A stretch of DNA of 26,524 nucleotides from CAZGOM01 sp964542875 (GTDB lineage: Bacteria > Planctomycetota > Phycisphaerae > Phycisphaerales > Phycisphaeraceae): the NCBI GenBank assembly GCA_964542875.1, contig CAZIWA010000076.1, forward strand, positions 1 to 26,524, given 5' to 3'. The notes under the pieces were generated by a model. That model was not told where the DNA came from. It searched no databases and saw only the letters and a program-made list of their open reading frames with translations. Made by a program: the position numbers and the translations under genes. Position 1 is the first letter of the stretch, and each line of letters starts with the position of its first letter. Shown here in pieces: positions 7,717 to 16,040 of this stretch.

Positions 7717-8599
7717 ATGATGGAGCGCGAGCAAAAAGGAACTGGCAAGCACGACCGGTTGTGGCGCTGGGCTGGGTTTTTGTTTGGGTTGGCGATGCTG
7801 GTGATGGGGGTGGGGTGTCAGGTGATGATTTGGTCGGCCTACCTTTTCAGTGCTTTTGAGGAACGATGGGAAAAGGCAGGATTGTTTGACCCAGTGCGAC
7901 CACTGATGTACTGGGTAGGGACGGTTATGTTTGAAGCAATAGACTGGATTTCATGGTCTAGCTTCATTTTTTCTTGATTCCATCGGGGCACCTCATTTTC
8001 AATTTGCGTTAGGTGCGACATTCCTCTGGTTTCACTTGGCTTTTTTGGGATGGCTGTGCGCTCGAACAGTTGAGCGGCCTTCAAGGGTGGCATGTGTCGG
8101 ATGGGGGATGTTGTCGGGAGCATGTGTGGCAGTGGGCCTGGCCATATCATTCCTCGTGGCTCAATTGAACTGGTGGTGGTTTAACGAAGCACCAGACAAG
8201 ATCATGTTATTTGCCATGTTAGCCAGCACGATGGTAGGTTTTTACTTTGCGTGTCGTAAGAACCTGACCGGCCGCGGATTGATGTGGATGCAATTGGTCT
8301 TTTTCGCTGTGGTTGAGGTGTTGATTTTATTTATCATTATTAAAGGAAGCAGTTTGCGGCTCATGCTTGTCGTACCTGCTTCCGCGACCTATATGCTTGG
8401 CCAGTTTCTTGCTTTGTACATGCTGCTTAATGGTATTGCTTTGGCTGCTTCGTATCGACGCCACGTTCGACGGGAGCGCGAGATCGCTGATCAGCCGACA
8501 TGCGTAGCGTGTGGATATGACCTGCGTGGCGCAGCAGAAAATCGTGCCGGTGTTTGTCCAGAGTGCGGAAAGAGCTTTGGAAGCCAAGCGGTTATTTAG
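7717..8599 (+). pseudogene. Multi-pass membrane protein with C-terminal zinc ribbon, broken by a +1 frameshift
   Basis: Two reading frames make one protein. Frame 1 runs from ATG 7717 to TGA 7975-7977 (86 aa, two membrane segments). Frame 2 is open from 7943 to 8599. Removing one T from the T6 run at 7967-7972 fuses them seamlessly (...WISWSSFIFLDSIGAPHFQF...), giving about 293 aa with some six membrane segments and a basic linker. The C-terminal ribbon is CVACGYDLRG...CPECGKSF, a four-cysteine zinc ribbon very common at the ends of planctomycete membrane proteins. Function is unknown. The frameshift may be a sequencing error, a recent mutation, or slippage. If translated separately, the second part would start at TTG 8036. 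The 3' end overlaps the convergent macro-domain gene by 8 bp. Confidence 0.75.
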
Positions 8600-9110
8600 G
8601 ACTGGTTGTTTGGGCCAAGCCCAGGCGGACATCGTCTGCTTCGTGCGGGTGACGGACGCAAACAGTGAGCGGTGGGTGATCGCGGTTCAAAAGCGCCAGC
8701 GCCAATGCCTGGCCGAATTGCTTGTGTGAAAGCGGGCCGTACCCAGTGCCAAGGGCTGTGAGGGCGATGTGGTTGGGGATCAATGGCGCGATGAGGTTTA
8801 AAGCGTGGATGATGGTTTGAGCGGTGATTTGAATGTCGGTTCGATAAGCGGCATCAATGGCGATGGCGTGGGCGATGGCTTTATAAGGAACGTTGGGCGG
8901 GGTATCGAGGATTACGGTGCCGGGTGGGAGGACTTTCTTGTTGAGTGCGGCAAGCTGGGCGTGGAGGCGGGATTGGAGGGTGAGGCCATAGCGAAGCAGG
9001 AGTGCGCCGCCGACGCCGCCTGAGAGGTTGAGCCAGGGGTTGGCGCTGGCGACGAGGATGTCGGCATTTACGTCGAGGATATCGCCGTGAATGATTTTGA
9101 GGGTGGGCAA
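8592..9110 (-). CDS. Macro domain protein (ADP-ribose binding or hydrolysing)
   Basis: A 172-aa single-domain protein. The macro-domain landmarks are clear: KIIHGDILDVNADILVASAN at the start, then NLSGGVGGALL (the phosphate-binding glycine loop), TPPNVPYKAIAHAIAID, and TALGTGYGPL late. Macro domains bind ADP-ribose or its derivatives, and many bacterial ones remove ADP-ribose from proteins or DNA or hydrolyse O-acetyl-ADP-ribose. The start is a TTG (plus-strand CAA 9108-9110) with GAGG about 5 nt upstream; no ATG fits. It diverges from the endonuclease V gene with 58 bp between them, sharing an inverted repeat. Substrate is unknown. Confidence 0.88.
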   Translation of the reverse strand: MPTLKIIHGDILDVNADILVASANPWLNLSGGVGGALLLRYGLTLQSRLHAQLAALNKKVLPPGTVILDTPPNVPYKAIAHAIAIDAAYRTDIQITAQTIIHALNLIAPLIPNHIALTALGTGYGPLSHKQFGQALALALLNRDHPPLTVCVRHPHEADDVRLGLAQTTSPK

Positions 9111-9129
9111 AGGGTGCCTCGGAAGGGGG

Positions 9130-9155
9130 TAGAATCGGCGGGATAATCGATTCTA
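9130..9155. promoter_or_regulatory. Perfect inverted repeat in the macro/endonuclease V divergent gap
   Basis: TAGAATCG (9130-9137) and CGATTCTA (9148-9155) are exact reverse complements around a 10-bp spacer. The spacer carries GATAAT, a possible plus-strand -10 (9142-9147); on the minus strand TAGAAT is a possible -10. An 8-bp palindrome AATCGATT (9145-9152) overlaps the right arm. Placement in a 58-bp divergent gap suggests a shared operator; no regulator is identified. Confidence 0.55.
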
Positions 9156-9168
9156 ATCCCGGGAGCGC

Positions 9169-9675
9169 ATGATGTTTGTTTGTCTGGATGTCCAGTATCG
9201 CGATCCTGATGCGACGGTGGGGGTGTTGTACTTTCGCACGTGGGCTGATGGTGTATCCGCAGGGGAACTGGCATGCGCGGTGACAGGCGTTGCGCCATAT
9301 GAACCGGGAGCGTTTTTCAAGCGGGAATTGCCGTGCCTGCTGGCGGGGCTTAAGGCCGGCGGCCGAGATGTGGAACTGGTGGTGATTGATGGGTATGTGT
9401 GGCTGGATCATGCGTTGCGGCCGGGGCTGGGGGCGCATCTTTATGAAGCGCTGGATAGACAGACTCCGGTGATTGGGGTCTCAAAGACACTGTTTCATGG
9501 GGATGGGTTTTCCGCCCGGGTGCTGCGGCCGGGAAGTAAGCTGCCGCTTTATGTGACGGCGGTGGGGGTGGGGCAAGAAGATGCGGCCCGGCACGTTGAG
9601 CAGATGCACGGAGAACACCGGATACCGACGCTGCTTAAGCGTGTGGACCGGCTGGCCAGGGGCGATGTGGGCTAG
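9169..9675 (+). CDS. nfi: Endonuclease V family protein (deoxyinosine 3' endonuclease), short form
   Basis: Endonuclease V cuts DNA (or RNA) one phosphodiester 3' of inosine, starting repair of deaminated adenine. The metal-binding residues are in place: Asp7 in CLDVQYRD, Glu53 in YEPGAFFKREL, Asp74 in VVIDGYVWLD. The wedge-type PYxPG motif (APYEPG) and the GLGAHLYEAL helix also match, followed by PVIGVSKTLF and GEHRIPTLLKRVD. Length is 168 aa versus about 210-230 for typical members; strands between blocks are shortened, but the core is complete. GGGAG precedes two tandem ATGs (9169 and 9172); spacing favours the second. It diverges from the macro-domain gene, suggesting both respond to nucleic-acid damage. 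Confidence 0.85.
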   Translation: MMFVCLDVQYRDPDATVGVLYFRTWADGVSAGELACAVTGVAPYEPGAFFKRELPCLLAGLKAGGRDVELVVIDGYVWLDHALRPGLGAHLYEALDRQTPVIGVSKTLFHGDGFSARVLRPGSKLPLYVTAVGVGQEDAARHVEQMHGEHRIPTLLKRVDRLARGDVG

Positions 9676-9704
9676 GATGACGTAACGCGTGGCAGGAAGC
9701 ATTC

Positions 9705-12700
9705 TTGAGATTCATTAACCGGCAAGTTGTGTGTCTGGTGTTGATGGCGGTTATGGCATGGGCGGGGGCTGCATGGGGTGCGGAGGGCCCGCCTGTCGCG
9801 GTGAAATATGAGCTGCAGGCGGACGGGTTTGTGACGGTTGCAATCAATGCCGCGGATGGCACACGGGTGCGGAATCTGGTGACGCGCCAATGGCGAGCGA
9901 AGGGTACGCATAGCGAAGCATGGGATTTAACCGATGACCAGGGCCGGCCGGTGGGGCCTGCGGACTACAAGTGGGTGGCGATCACCCATCCGGGGCTCGG
10001 GTTGCGTTATGAGATGACCGCGTATCCCAACGTGCAGAACTACTTTCCGGATCAGCCGGCCTGGCCAACGGGGCCGCATGGCGCGGGTGGGTGGGGGACG
10101 AATCACACGCCCCCTGGTGCGCTGGCGACGGTGGGCGGGAGCCTTTACGTGGGGTCGCGGGTGGCGGAGGGGGGCGCGGCGCTTTTTGAGACGGATTTAG
10201 CGGGGCGCAAGCTGTGGGGCACGGGGAATTTCACGAATTGGACGGGGCCGGAGTTTCTGGCCGCGAATCAGAAAACGGTGTTCGCCGCGGCCCGGACCAA
10301 TGGCACGGATAACGACGTGACTTATGTGATGGATCGGGAGTCGCGGGCGATCAAGCCGCTGGTGTCGCTGCGGCCCAGCGCGGATCGGGACCGGAAGGTG
10401 GTGGGGCTGGCGGCGAGTGAGTCAGAGGTGTTTTTAAGCAGCCGAACCGAGCCGGGGAGGCTGGTGGGGGCGATTTCCGCGGATGATGTGGATTTTGGAA
10501 ATTCGCTGCCTCGATTACCGGTGAAACGCAAGGAGCGGGTGCCGCATGAGATCGTGCCGGACCCGCGAGGCGATTGGCTGGGGCTGTTTCGGATTTTGGG
10601 CAGGGTGCCGGGGCAGAGCTTGTCAGGCGGGCATCTGGTGGCGCTGGAATCGACCAGGGGACCGGGGCAGACGCAGCACATTGTGCTGGCGTTTAAGCGA
10701 CCGGTGCCGATCGGCAGCATGGTGCTGCCATGGCCGACCGGCCCGGGTGTGAAAGCGACGCTGAGTGTGCTGAAGCCTGATGCGGCGTTTCCTGGGAATC
10801 CTGGAAAACCTGAGGTCTGGGAGGCATTTGAAACGCAGCCGGTGCGGGCCTGGGATGTGGCCGTGGCCAAGGCCGGGACCATGACCCGGGCGCTACGGAT
10901 CACACTGACCAGCGGCGGGGGAGATCTACTGGCGCTGACGGACAGGTCCGCGGACTTTGCGGGCCCAAATGGGCCGGCGGAAGGCCGGTCGCGGGGAGAT
11001 GCGGGATGGGTGGGCAAGATCGATGGAATGAAGGTGCTTCGCGGACGGTTTGCCAATATTGCGGGCAGTGCACAGGTGCGCGTGAACTCCGGGGTGGTGT
11101 CACCGGACGGCGTGTGGGATGCCAGGCGCAAGGCACCGGTGAGCCAGGAAGCGCCCGGGGTGTATGTGATGGCGTGGAGTGAGCCGCAAACCATCGCCGG
11201 GCTGGCGTTTAAGGAGATTGACGGGAAGCGGACGGAGATTGATGTGTTTAGCGGCGAAGGGCCGCTGGCATTGGAAGGCGACGAGGGGTGGGAGAATGTT
11301 GCCACCTATGAACAAGGACGGCGCAAGCACCGATGGGGCGGCGGGAACCTCACTGAGCAATACGCCCGTTATCTGGATGGATATGTGGATCTGGGCACGC
11401 CGGTGCGAACCAAGGCCATTCGGCTGCGGGTGGTGGAGCAATGGACGCAGACGGGCAGCAACCCGTCTTATGGCCTGCGGGCCGACATGGGCGCGATGGA
11501 GCTGGACCCGACACGCTGCCGGGTGTTTGGCGTTGCCGTGCTGAGCTATCTGGGCGGGGAACCAGCGATTGACGCCTCAAAGTTTGAGCGGATTGAGGCT
11601 TATGAGGCGACGACCGGCAAGCTGCTGCGTGCGTTTCACCTGGCCAGGCCGGGGCAGATTGCCTTGGACGCCAAGGGGGCATTGATCGCGGTTTCGAATG
11701 GGAAGATCGTGCGTGTTGATCCGGTGACGGGCGAGGCGAAGGTGCTCGTTGAGGATCCCGGTACACCTGGCGCGCTGGCGGTGGATGGCAGCGGAAATAT
11801 CTACTGCTTTGATAAGGGAATGCGGCAGAACATTCAGGTGTATGACGCAGCCGGGAAACCGACTGGCTCGATTGGTAAAGAAGGCGGGAGAAAAGTCGGG
11901 CCGTGGGATGCCCAGGCGATGAAGAACGTCACATCCATCGCGGTGGATTTGCAAGGGCATGTTTGGGCTGCGGAGGCCAATATGTGGCCCAAGCGGGTGA
12001 CACAATGGGACGCCGGCGGGAAACTGATCAAAGAGGTTCTGGGGCCGACCCAATACGGCGGCGGCGGGGTGCTGGATCCATGGGATAAAGCCCGGCTTTT
12101 CTACGGCCCGCTTGAGTTTTCACTTGATTGGAAGACAGGCAGGACGCAGCTTAAAAGCTGGACCTGGGAAGGCGCTTTGCCGGGCGAACTGCCGGTGCAT
12201 TTGAATGGGCGGGTGTATCTGGTGAATCGGCCCGAAGGAAGCCTGCCGGAAATGCCCGTCGGGGCGGTGTACCTGCTGGAAAACCAGAAGGCGCGGATGG
12301 TTGCGGCGATGGGGGATTCTGAGAAGTTTCCCGGACTGGCCGGCCCGGCGGTGCGCAAGGCGATTGGGCGGGCGATTTTAAAAAACACCCGGTTTTTGTG
12401 GATGGATATCAACGGAAACGGACAAGTGGACGCCGGTGAGGTGACGTTTACCGATGTGCCCGAGGGCGTGCGGCCTGCGGGGATCGCCAATTTCGGACGT
12501 GACCTTTGCGCGCAGTCAGGCGAAGTGCGTTACCAGGTGACGGGGTTTTATCCCAATGGCACGCCGATGTATCAGCCGGAGCGGTTTCCGATTGGCGATG
12601 CCAAGGGGTTTTCAGGGGTTGGCGTGATGCGGCTGGAGAATGGGAATTTCGCGGCGATCGGCAGCAAAGGGAGCCAGACATGCGTGACGCCCGAGGGCAA

Positions 12701-13979
12701 GACGCTTTGGACGTACCCCACGGAAGGGGCGGGGGTGCATTCGCTTTATAAGGCCGGTCCGTGGTCGCCGTCACAGGTGGTGTCTGAGTTTTCCTGGGTG
12801 GGGCATGAGACGGAACCCAAGGGCGATCTGGGGGAGTTTCTGGTGGCCTCCAGCAATGTGGGGACGTGGAACGTGTGGACCGCGGATGGGTTATTGGCGG
12901 GGCAGGTTTTCAAGGATATGCGTGCGCCGGGAAAGCGGCCATGGAGCATGGATGAAGCATCGCGCGGGCTGAATCTGGATGATGTGACGGTGGGGCAGGA
13001 ACACTTTCAGGGGTACTTGGGGAAGTCGCTTGAGGATGGGCGTTATTACGCGGTTGCAGGGCATTTGCATGCGAGCGTGGTGGAAGTGCTGGGGCTGGAT
13101 GGGTTTAGGCGGATGAGCGGCGAGATGAAGGTGTCGCCTGAACTGGTGAGCAAGGCCAATGCGTGGGATCGCGGGCAGAAGAAGGCGCAGTTGGCCAAGG
13201 AGCCGATGACGATGGACTGCCCAAAGTTGTCGGGTGCGCCGGCGCTGGATGCCGGGCCTGAGGGCTGGGGATTCACGAGCGCGAGCATCGGGAAGGACAA
13301 AGATATTTCGCTGAGCATGGCTTATACGGATAAGGCGCTGTTTTTGCGATACGAGGTGCGAGGCGCGGGGCCGATGATCAACACCGGGCAAGATTGGGAC
13401 ATGCTGTTTAAGACGGGGGCATGCGTGGATCTACAGATCGGAGTGGACCCCGATGCGCCGGAGGAGAGGCAGGCGCCCGTGAAGGGGGACATGCGGGTGC
13501 TGATGACAGTGACCAAGGAGGGGCCGGTGGCGGTGGTTTATCGTCCGGTGGGGATTAATGGAATGGTGGGAGAGGGATGGCGGGTGGAATCGCCGCTTTC
13601 GGAGCTGAGGTTTGATCAAGTGAGCCGGGCGGAAGGATTCAAGGCGGTGCTGCAGGAAGCCAGGGGCGGGCGGGAGAAGGGGTATGTGTTTAGCGCGATG
13701 ATCCCGCTGAAGGAGATTGGTCTTAAGCCGGTGGAAGGGATGACGTTGCGGATGGATTGGGGCGTGCTGGAGAGCGGGCCGCAGGGGCGAGAGGTGCTGC
13801 GGCGGGTCTATTGGGCCAACAAAGCGACGGCGATTGTGTCTGATGCGCCTTCGGAAGCCGCAATCTGGCCAGCGATGTGGGGCCATGTGCGGTTTACAGG
13901 CAGGCCTCCGGGGCCGGGCCAGCCGGGGGATGAGCCGGTGGGCAGCGATGGCTTTGATTTCAAGGAGCGAGGGTTTTGA
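9705..13979 (+). CDS. Very large secreted beta-propeller protein with CBM9-like C-terminus
   Basis: A 1424-aa secreted protein. It starts at TTG 9705 (AGGA upstream) with a signal peptide MRFINRQVVCLVLMAVMAWA, cleavable after the following GAAWGA. Next is a FlgD-like Ig segment (about 30-110: NAADGTRVRNLVTRQ...DLTDDQGRPV), then propeller-like repeats, probable galactose-binding-like inserts (about 290-400 and 490-590), NHL-like repeats around 650-780 (GALAVDGSGNIYCFDK, TSIAVDLQGHVWAAEA), and an EF-hand-type calcium loop DINGNGQVDAGE at 901-912. The C-terminal 200 residues resemble a family 9 carbohydrate-binding domain (SMAYTDKALFLRYEV...DLQIGVDPDAP). No catalytic motif was recognised. It probably binds or processes polysaccharide outside the cytoplasm; this is inference. 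Its 3' end overlaps the convergent SGNH gene by 20 bp. Confidence 0.85.
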   Translation: MRFINRQVVCLVLMAVMAWAGAAWGAEGPPVAVKYELQADGFVTVAINAADGTRVRNLVTRQWRAKGTHSEAWDLTDDQGRPVGPADYKWVAITHPGLGLRYEMTAYPNVQNYFPDQPAWPTGPHGAGGWGTNHTPPGALATVGGSLYVGSRVAEGGAALFETDLAGRKLWGTGNFTNWTGPEFLAANQKTVFAAARTNGTDNDVTYVMDRESRAIKPLVSLRPSADRDRKVVGLAASESEVFLSSRTEPGRLVGAISADDVDFGNSLPRLPVKRKERVPHEIVPDPRGDWLGLFRILGRVPGQSLSGGHLVALESTRGPGQTQHIVLAFKRPVPIGSMVLPWPTGPGVKATLSVLKPDAAFPGNPGKPEVWEAFETQPVRAWDVAVAKAGTMTRALRITLTSGGGDLLALTDRSADFAGPNGPAEGRSRGDAGWVGKIDGMKVLRGRFANIAGSAQVRVNSGVVSPDGVWDARRKAPVSQEAPGVYVMAWSEPQTIAGLAFKEIDGKRTEIDVFSGEGPLALEGDEGWENVATYEQGRRKHRWGGGNLTEQYARYLDGYVDLGTPVRTKAIRLRVVEQWTQTGSNPSYGLRADMGAMELDPTRCRVFGVAVLSYLGGEPAIDASKFERIEAYEATTGKLLRAFHLARPGQIALDAKGALIAVSNGKIVRVDPVTGEAKVLVEDPGTPGALAVDGSGNIYCFDKGMRQNIQVYDAAGKPTGSIGKEGGRKVGPWDAQAMKNVTSIAVDLQGHVWAAEANMWPKRVTQWDAGGKLIKEVLGPTQYGGGGVLDPWDKARLFYGPLEFSLDWKTGRTQLKSWTWEGALPGELPVHLNGRVYLVNRPEGSLPEMPVGAVYLLENQKARMVAAMGDSEKFPGLAGPAVRKAIGRAILKNTRFLWMDINGNGQVDAGEVTFTDVPEGVRPAGIANFGRDLCAQSGEVRYQVTGFYPNGTPMYQPERFPIGDAKGFSGVGVMRLENGNFAAIGSKGSQTCVTPEGKTLWTYPTEGAGVHSLYKAGPWSPSQVVSEFSWVGHETEPKGDLGEFLVASSNVGTWNVWTADGLLAGQVFKDMRAPGKRPWSMDEASRGLNLDDVTVGQEHFQGYLGKSLEDGRYYAVAGHLHASVVEVLGLDGFRRMSGEMKVSPELVSKANAWDRGQKKAQLAKEPMTMDCPKLSGAPALDAGPEGWGFTSASIGKDKDISLSMAYTDKALFLRYEVRGAGPMINTGQDWDMLFKTGACVDLQIGVDPDAPEERQAPVKGDMRVLMTVTKEGPVAVVYRPVGINGMVGEGWRVESPLSELRFDQVSRAEGFKAVLQEARGGREKGYVFSAMIPLKEIGLKPVEGMTLRMDWGVLESGPQGREVLRRVYWANKATAIVSDAPSEAAIWPAMWGHVRFTGRPPGPGQPGDEPVGSDGFDFKERGF

Positions 13980-14934
13980 TGAGTTTGTCGGCGTAGAGGG
14001 CGAAGCCTTCGGCGTTGGGGTGGACTTTATCGACGAAGTACTTTTCGTCATCGGGGATGAGGGCATCCCCTGCAATGAGCGTGACTTGCGGGAACTCATC
14101 AGGGATGGGGGCCAAGGCGCGGCGCATGTCGGCAAGGGTGTGGCCGGCTTTATTGAGCCCGGTTTGGCCGACCCAGGTGAGCGGCGTGAGGAGGAAAATA
14201 GAGGGCTTGGGCTGTTTTTGGGCAAGCCCGGCGATGAGCAGGCGAGCGCGGGAGGCGTAGGTTTCGGGAGTGATGTTGTGGGCGTAGTCGTTAGTGCCGT
14301 AGGCGATGGTGACGATGTCGTAGGCTTCGGGGGGGATGGTTTGATGGAGTTCGTGATCGAGGTCTGCGCCGCCGATGCCGAGGTTCAGGACGTTGGCATG
14401 GAGGGCGATGGCGGTGCGGGCGATGGCGGTTTCGGTGGGGAGTTTGGACGTCATGCCCTGGGTGATGGAATCGCCGTAGGCGAGCCAGCGGAGATTCAAG
14501 GCAGGGGCGGGGGCGAGGGATGCGCCGTCGGTGAGCTCCAGGGAGAGGATATCCGTCTGGGCCATGTGGGGGAGCCAGATGTCGAATGTGCGGGGAACGG
14601 CGTGCTTTTGCTGGAAGATTTCGCCTGACCAGGTGGGGGCGTATTCGTCAGGGCCAAAGCCCATGGGGGCTGCGGAATCGACAATGAGTGCGGATTTGAA
14701 GTGTTCGCGGGCGCGGGCGCCGAAACGGAGGGATATTTTGATGGATTGGGTGTTGGAATTGAAGCGGATGCGTACGGCGGCAGGGCAGTTCATACGGGTT
14801 TTGAAGGCTTCGGTGCGCTCGTAGAGGCTGACCATGCCTGCGGGAATGCGCAGGGGCCGCCAACCGTTTTCGACGGTGCTGCTGGAGGCGAGGCCCAGGG
14901 CGTATGCGTGGAGTTGCTGGTGCGTTAACTGCAT
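13960..14934 (-). CDS. SGNH/GDSL-family hydrolase with N-terminal beta-sandwich domain
   Basis: A 324-aa protein. The SGNH blocks are all present: block I YGDSITQG (Ser156 nucleophile), block II LNLGIGGAD (oxyanion glycine near 188), block III GTNDY (Asn215), and block V DKVHPNAEG with the Asp302-x-x-His305 dyad. Residues 1-145 form a beta-rich domain, as in carbohydrate esterases of the CE2-like group and acyl hydrolases with an N-terminal jelly roll. No signal peptide, so cytoplasmic as read. Likely removes acetyl or acyl groups from a carbohydrate, which fits the nearby CBM9-like and GH20-like genes; substrate is inference. Start ATG 14932-14934 with AGGG upstream. The terminator at 14983-15008 lies just before it. 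Confidence 0.87.
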   Translation of the reverse strand: MQLTHQQLHAYALGLASSSTVENGWRPLRIPAGMVSLYERTEAFKTRMNCPAAVRIRFNSNTQSIKISLRFGARAREHFKSALIVDSAAPMGFGPDEYAPTWSGEIFQQKHAVPRTFDIWLPHMAQTDILSLELTDGASLAPAPALNLRWLAYGDSITQGMTSKLPTETAIARTAIALHANVLNLGIGGADLDHELHQTIPPEAYDIVTIAYGTNDYAHNITPETYASRARLLIAGLAQKQPKPSIFLLTPLTWVGQTGLNKAGHTLADMRRALAPIPDEFPQVTLIAGDALIPDDEKYFVDKVHPNAEGFALYADKLIKTLAP

Positions 14935-14982
14935 GGATTCAAGCCCTTTTGAGCGTTGGGTACGGATAGGGAGAGTGTAACG

Positions 14983-15008
14983 AAAACAGGCCCTTGCGGG
15001 CCTGTTTT
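14983..15008 (-). terminator. Rho-independent terminator after the XRE gene
   Basis: An 11-bp perfect stem AAAACAGGCCC/GGGCCTGTTTT with a 4-nt loop, located 28 bp beyond the stop of the minus-strand XRE gene. The A- and T-tracts at both ends make it potentially bidirectional. It separates the XRE gene from the SGNH gene. Confidence 0.8.
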
Positions 15009-15035
15009 GTGTGTGATTGGGATGAAAAGAGGTTT

Positions 15036-15746
15036 TTAGATGCCTTCGCCGGCCTGGAAGGAGTGTTGGCGCGAGGCGTTGGAGAGATCGCCGAGGATCA
15101 GGCCGTAGAGGGCGCCGATGGCGGTGCCGGCGCCGGGCTGGATGACGCTGCCGATGGCTGCGCCGACCTGAGCGCCGGGTGAGAGGAAGCCGGCGGCTTC
15201 CGCAGCGGCGACGCCGGTGTGCACGATCCGATTCAGGTTCTTCTGCAGGCCGGTTTCGCGCAGGCGGTGCATCTGTTGGATGTCGGCAGCGGAGAGCTGG
15301 CTGAGGATCTGCTGAACCTTGTTGGTCTGCACGTACTGGGCGACGGCGTTGAGGTCGACAGGGCGCAGTAAAAGCAGCACAGGGCTGATCTTAAGCGCGC
15401 TGGCGAGCTCGGTGAGGGTATTCAAGCGGCAGTCGGATGCGCCGGCTTCGATCTGTGCGATGGCGGCGCGGGAGACGCCGGAGCGCTCGGCGAGCTGGTC
15501 CTGAGTGACGCCCAGAGCGACGCGGGCGAGCACGAGATTTCGGGCGAGCTGGTCGCGAATGACTTCCGGGGTGAGCCGGGTGGGGTCTTGCTGGGTGAGG
15601 TTGATCTGAAACGGCGAAACAGGTGTAAGCGTAGGTTGTTCCACAGGTTGAGAGAACGTTGGCAGGGGTGCTGCGTCCTCGATGGGAGGAAGCGGCCTGC
15701 GTTTTGCGCGGGCCAGGGGCGGGAGATCGGTGTCCATGAGTTTCAT
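15036..15746 (-). CDS. XRE-family regulator with proline-rich N-terminus and glycine-zipper-like C-terminus
   Basis: A 236-aa protein. Residues 1-55 are proline-rich and probably disordered. Residues 66-121 form a Cro/CI-type helix-turn-helix: RDQLARNLVLARVALGVTQ, DQLAERSGVSRAAIAQIEAG, LNTLTELASALKISPVLLL. A helical stretch follows (130-175), then a small-residue segment (176-220: AAAEAAGFLSPGAQVGAAIG, then PGAGTAIGALYGLI) resembling a glycine zipper, which may insert in or contact a membrane. It is a stand-alone gene with its own terminator, divergent from the GH20-like gene, which it could regulate; that link is inference. Confidence 0.85.
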   Translation of the reverse strand: MKLMDTDLPPLARAKRRPLPPIEDAAPLPTFSQPVEQPTLTPVSPFQINLTQQDPTRLTPEVIRDQLARNLVLARVALGVTQDQLAERSGVSRAAIAQIEAGASDCRLNTLTELASALKISPVLLLLRPVDLNAVAQYVQTNKVQQILSQLSAADIQQMHRLRETGLQKNLNRIVHTGVAAAEAAGFLSPGAQVGAAIGSVIQPGAGTAIGALYGLILGDLSNASRQHSFQAGEGI

Positions 15747-15807
15747 TTCGGTGTCACTTCTGGGTGAATGTCATTGGCGATTAATAACGACCAATTTAGT
15801 AGACATT

Positions 15808-15835
15808 AGTTTAGCTGGACATTGTGTGGCGTCAA
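15808..15835 (-). promoter_or_regulatory. Possible promoter of the XRE gene
   Basis: On the minus strand TTGACG (15830-15835), a 16-bp spacer and TAAACT (15808-15813) give a leader of about 60 nt before the XRE start. Moderate box quality only. Confidence 0.35.
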
Positions 15836-15880
15836 TGCGATTTAGGGGTTTACATGTGTTGTATTCGAGACAAAACGCTT

Positions 15881-15909
15881 TTGCGGTGGGCTTTTGAAGC
15901 GCTTGTAAT
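15881..15909 (+). promoter_or_regulatory. Promoter of the GH20-like gene with a LacI-type operator-like core
   Basis: TTGCGG (15881-15886), a 17-bp spacer and TGTAAT (15904-15909). The palindromic core AAGCGCTT (15897-15904), with a central CG as in LacI/GalR-family operators, fills the end of the spacer and touches the -10. The leader to the chosen start would be about 125 nt. Boxes and symmetry are seen; regulation is inferred. Confidence 0.5.
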
Positions 15910-16040
15910 GCCGAGTGGAGATATCGTCATTAAGGGTTTTTCAGTTTGTGAAAGGGCGGGATGATATATGGAATGGGGAAATTGATAAGATTCGTGGCGG
16001 GTCAGACCAAAAGACGGTTTTTATACCTGGAGTGATGGCC

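Noticed and set aside
10322..11305. 327-aa minus-strand ORF inside the large secreted protein gene
   Set aside because: Ser/Pro-rich shadow frame with no recognisable domain.
15915..16040. Longer N-terminus for the GH20-like protein
   Set aside because: Only 6 bp after the predicted -10 and without a ribosome-binding site, whereas ATG 16041 has GGAG at 8 nt.
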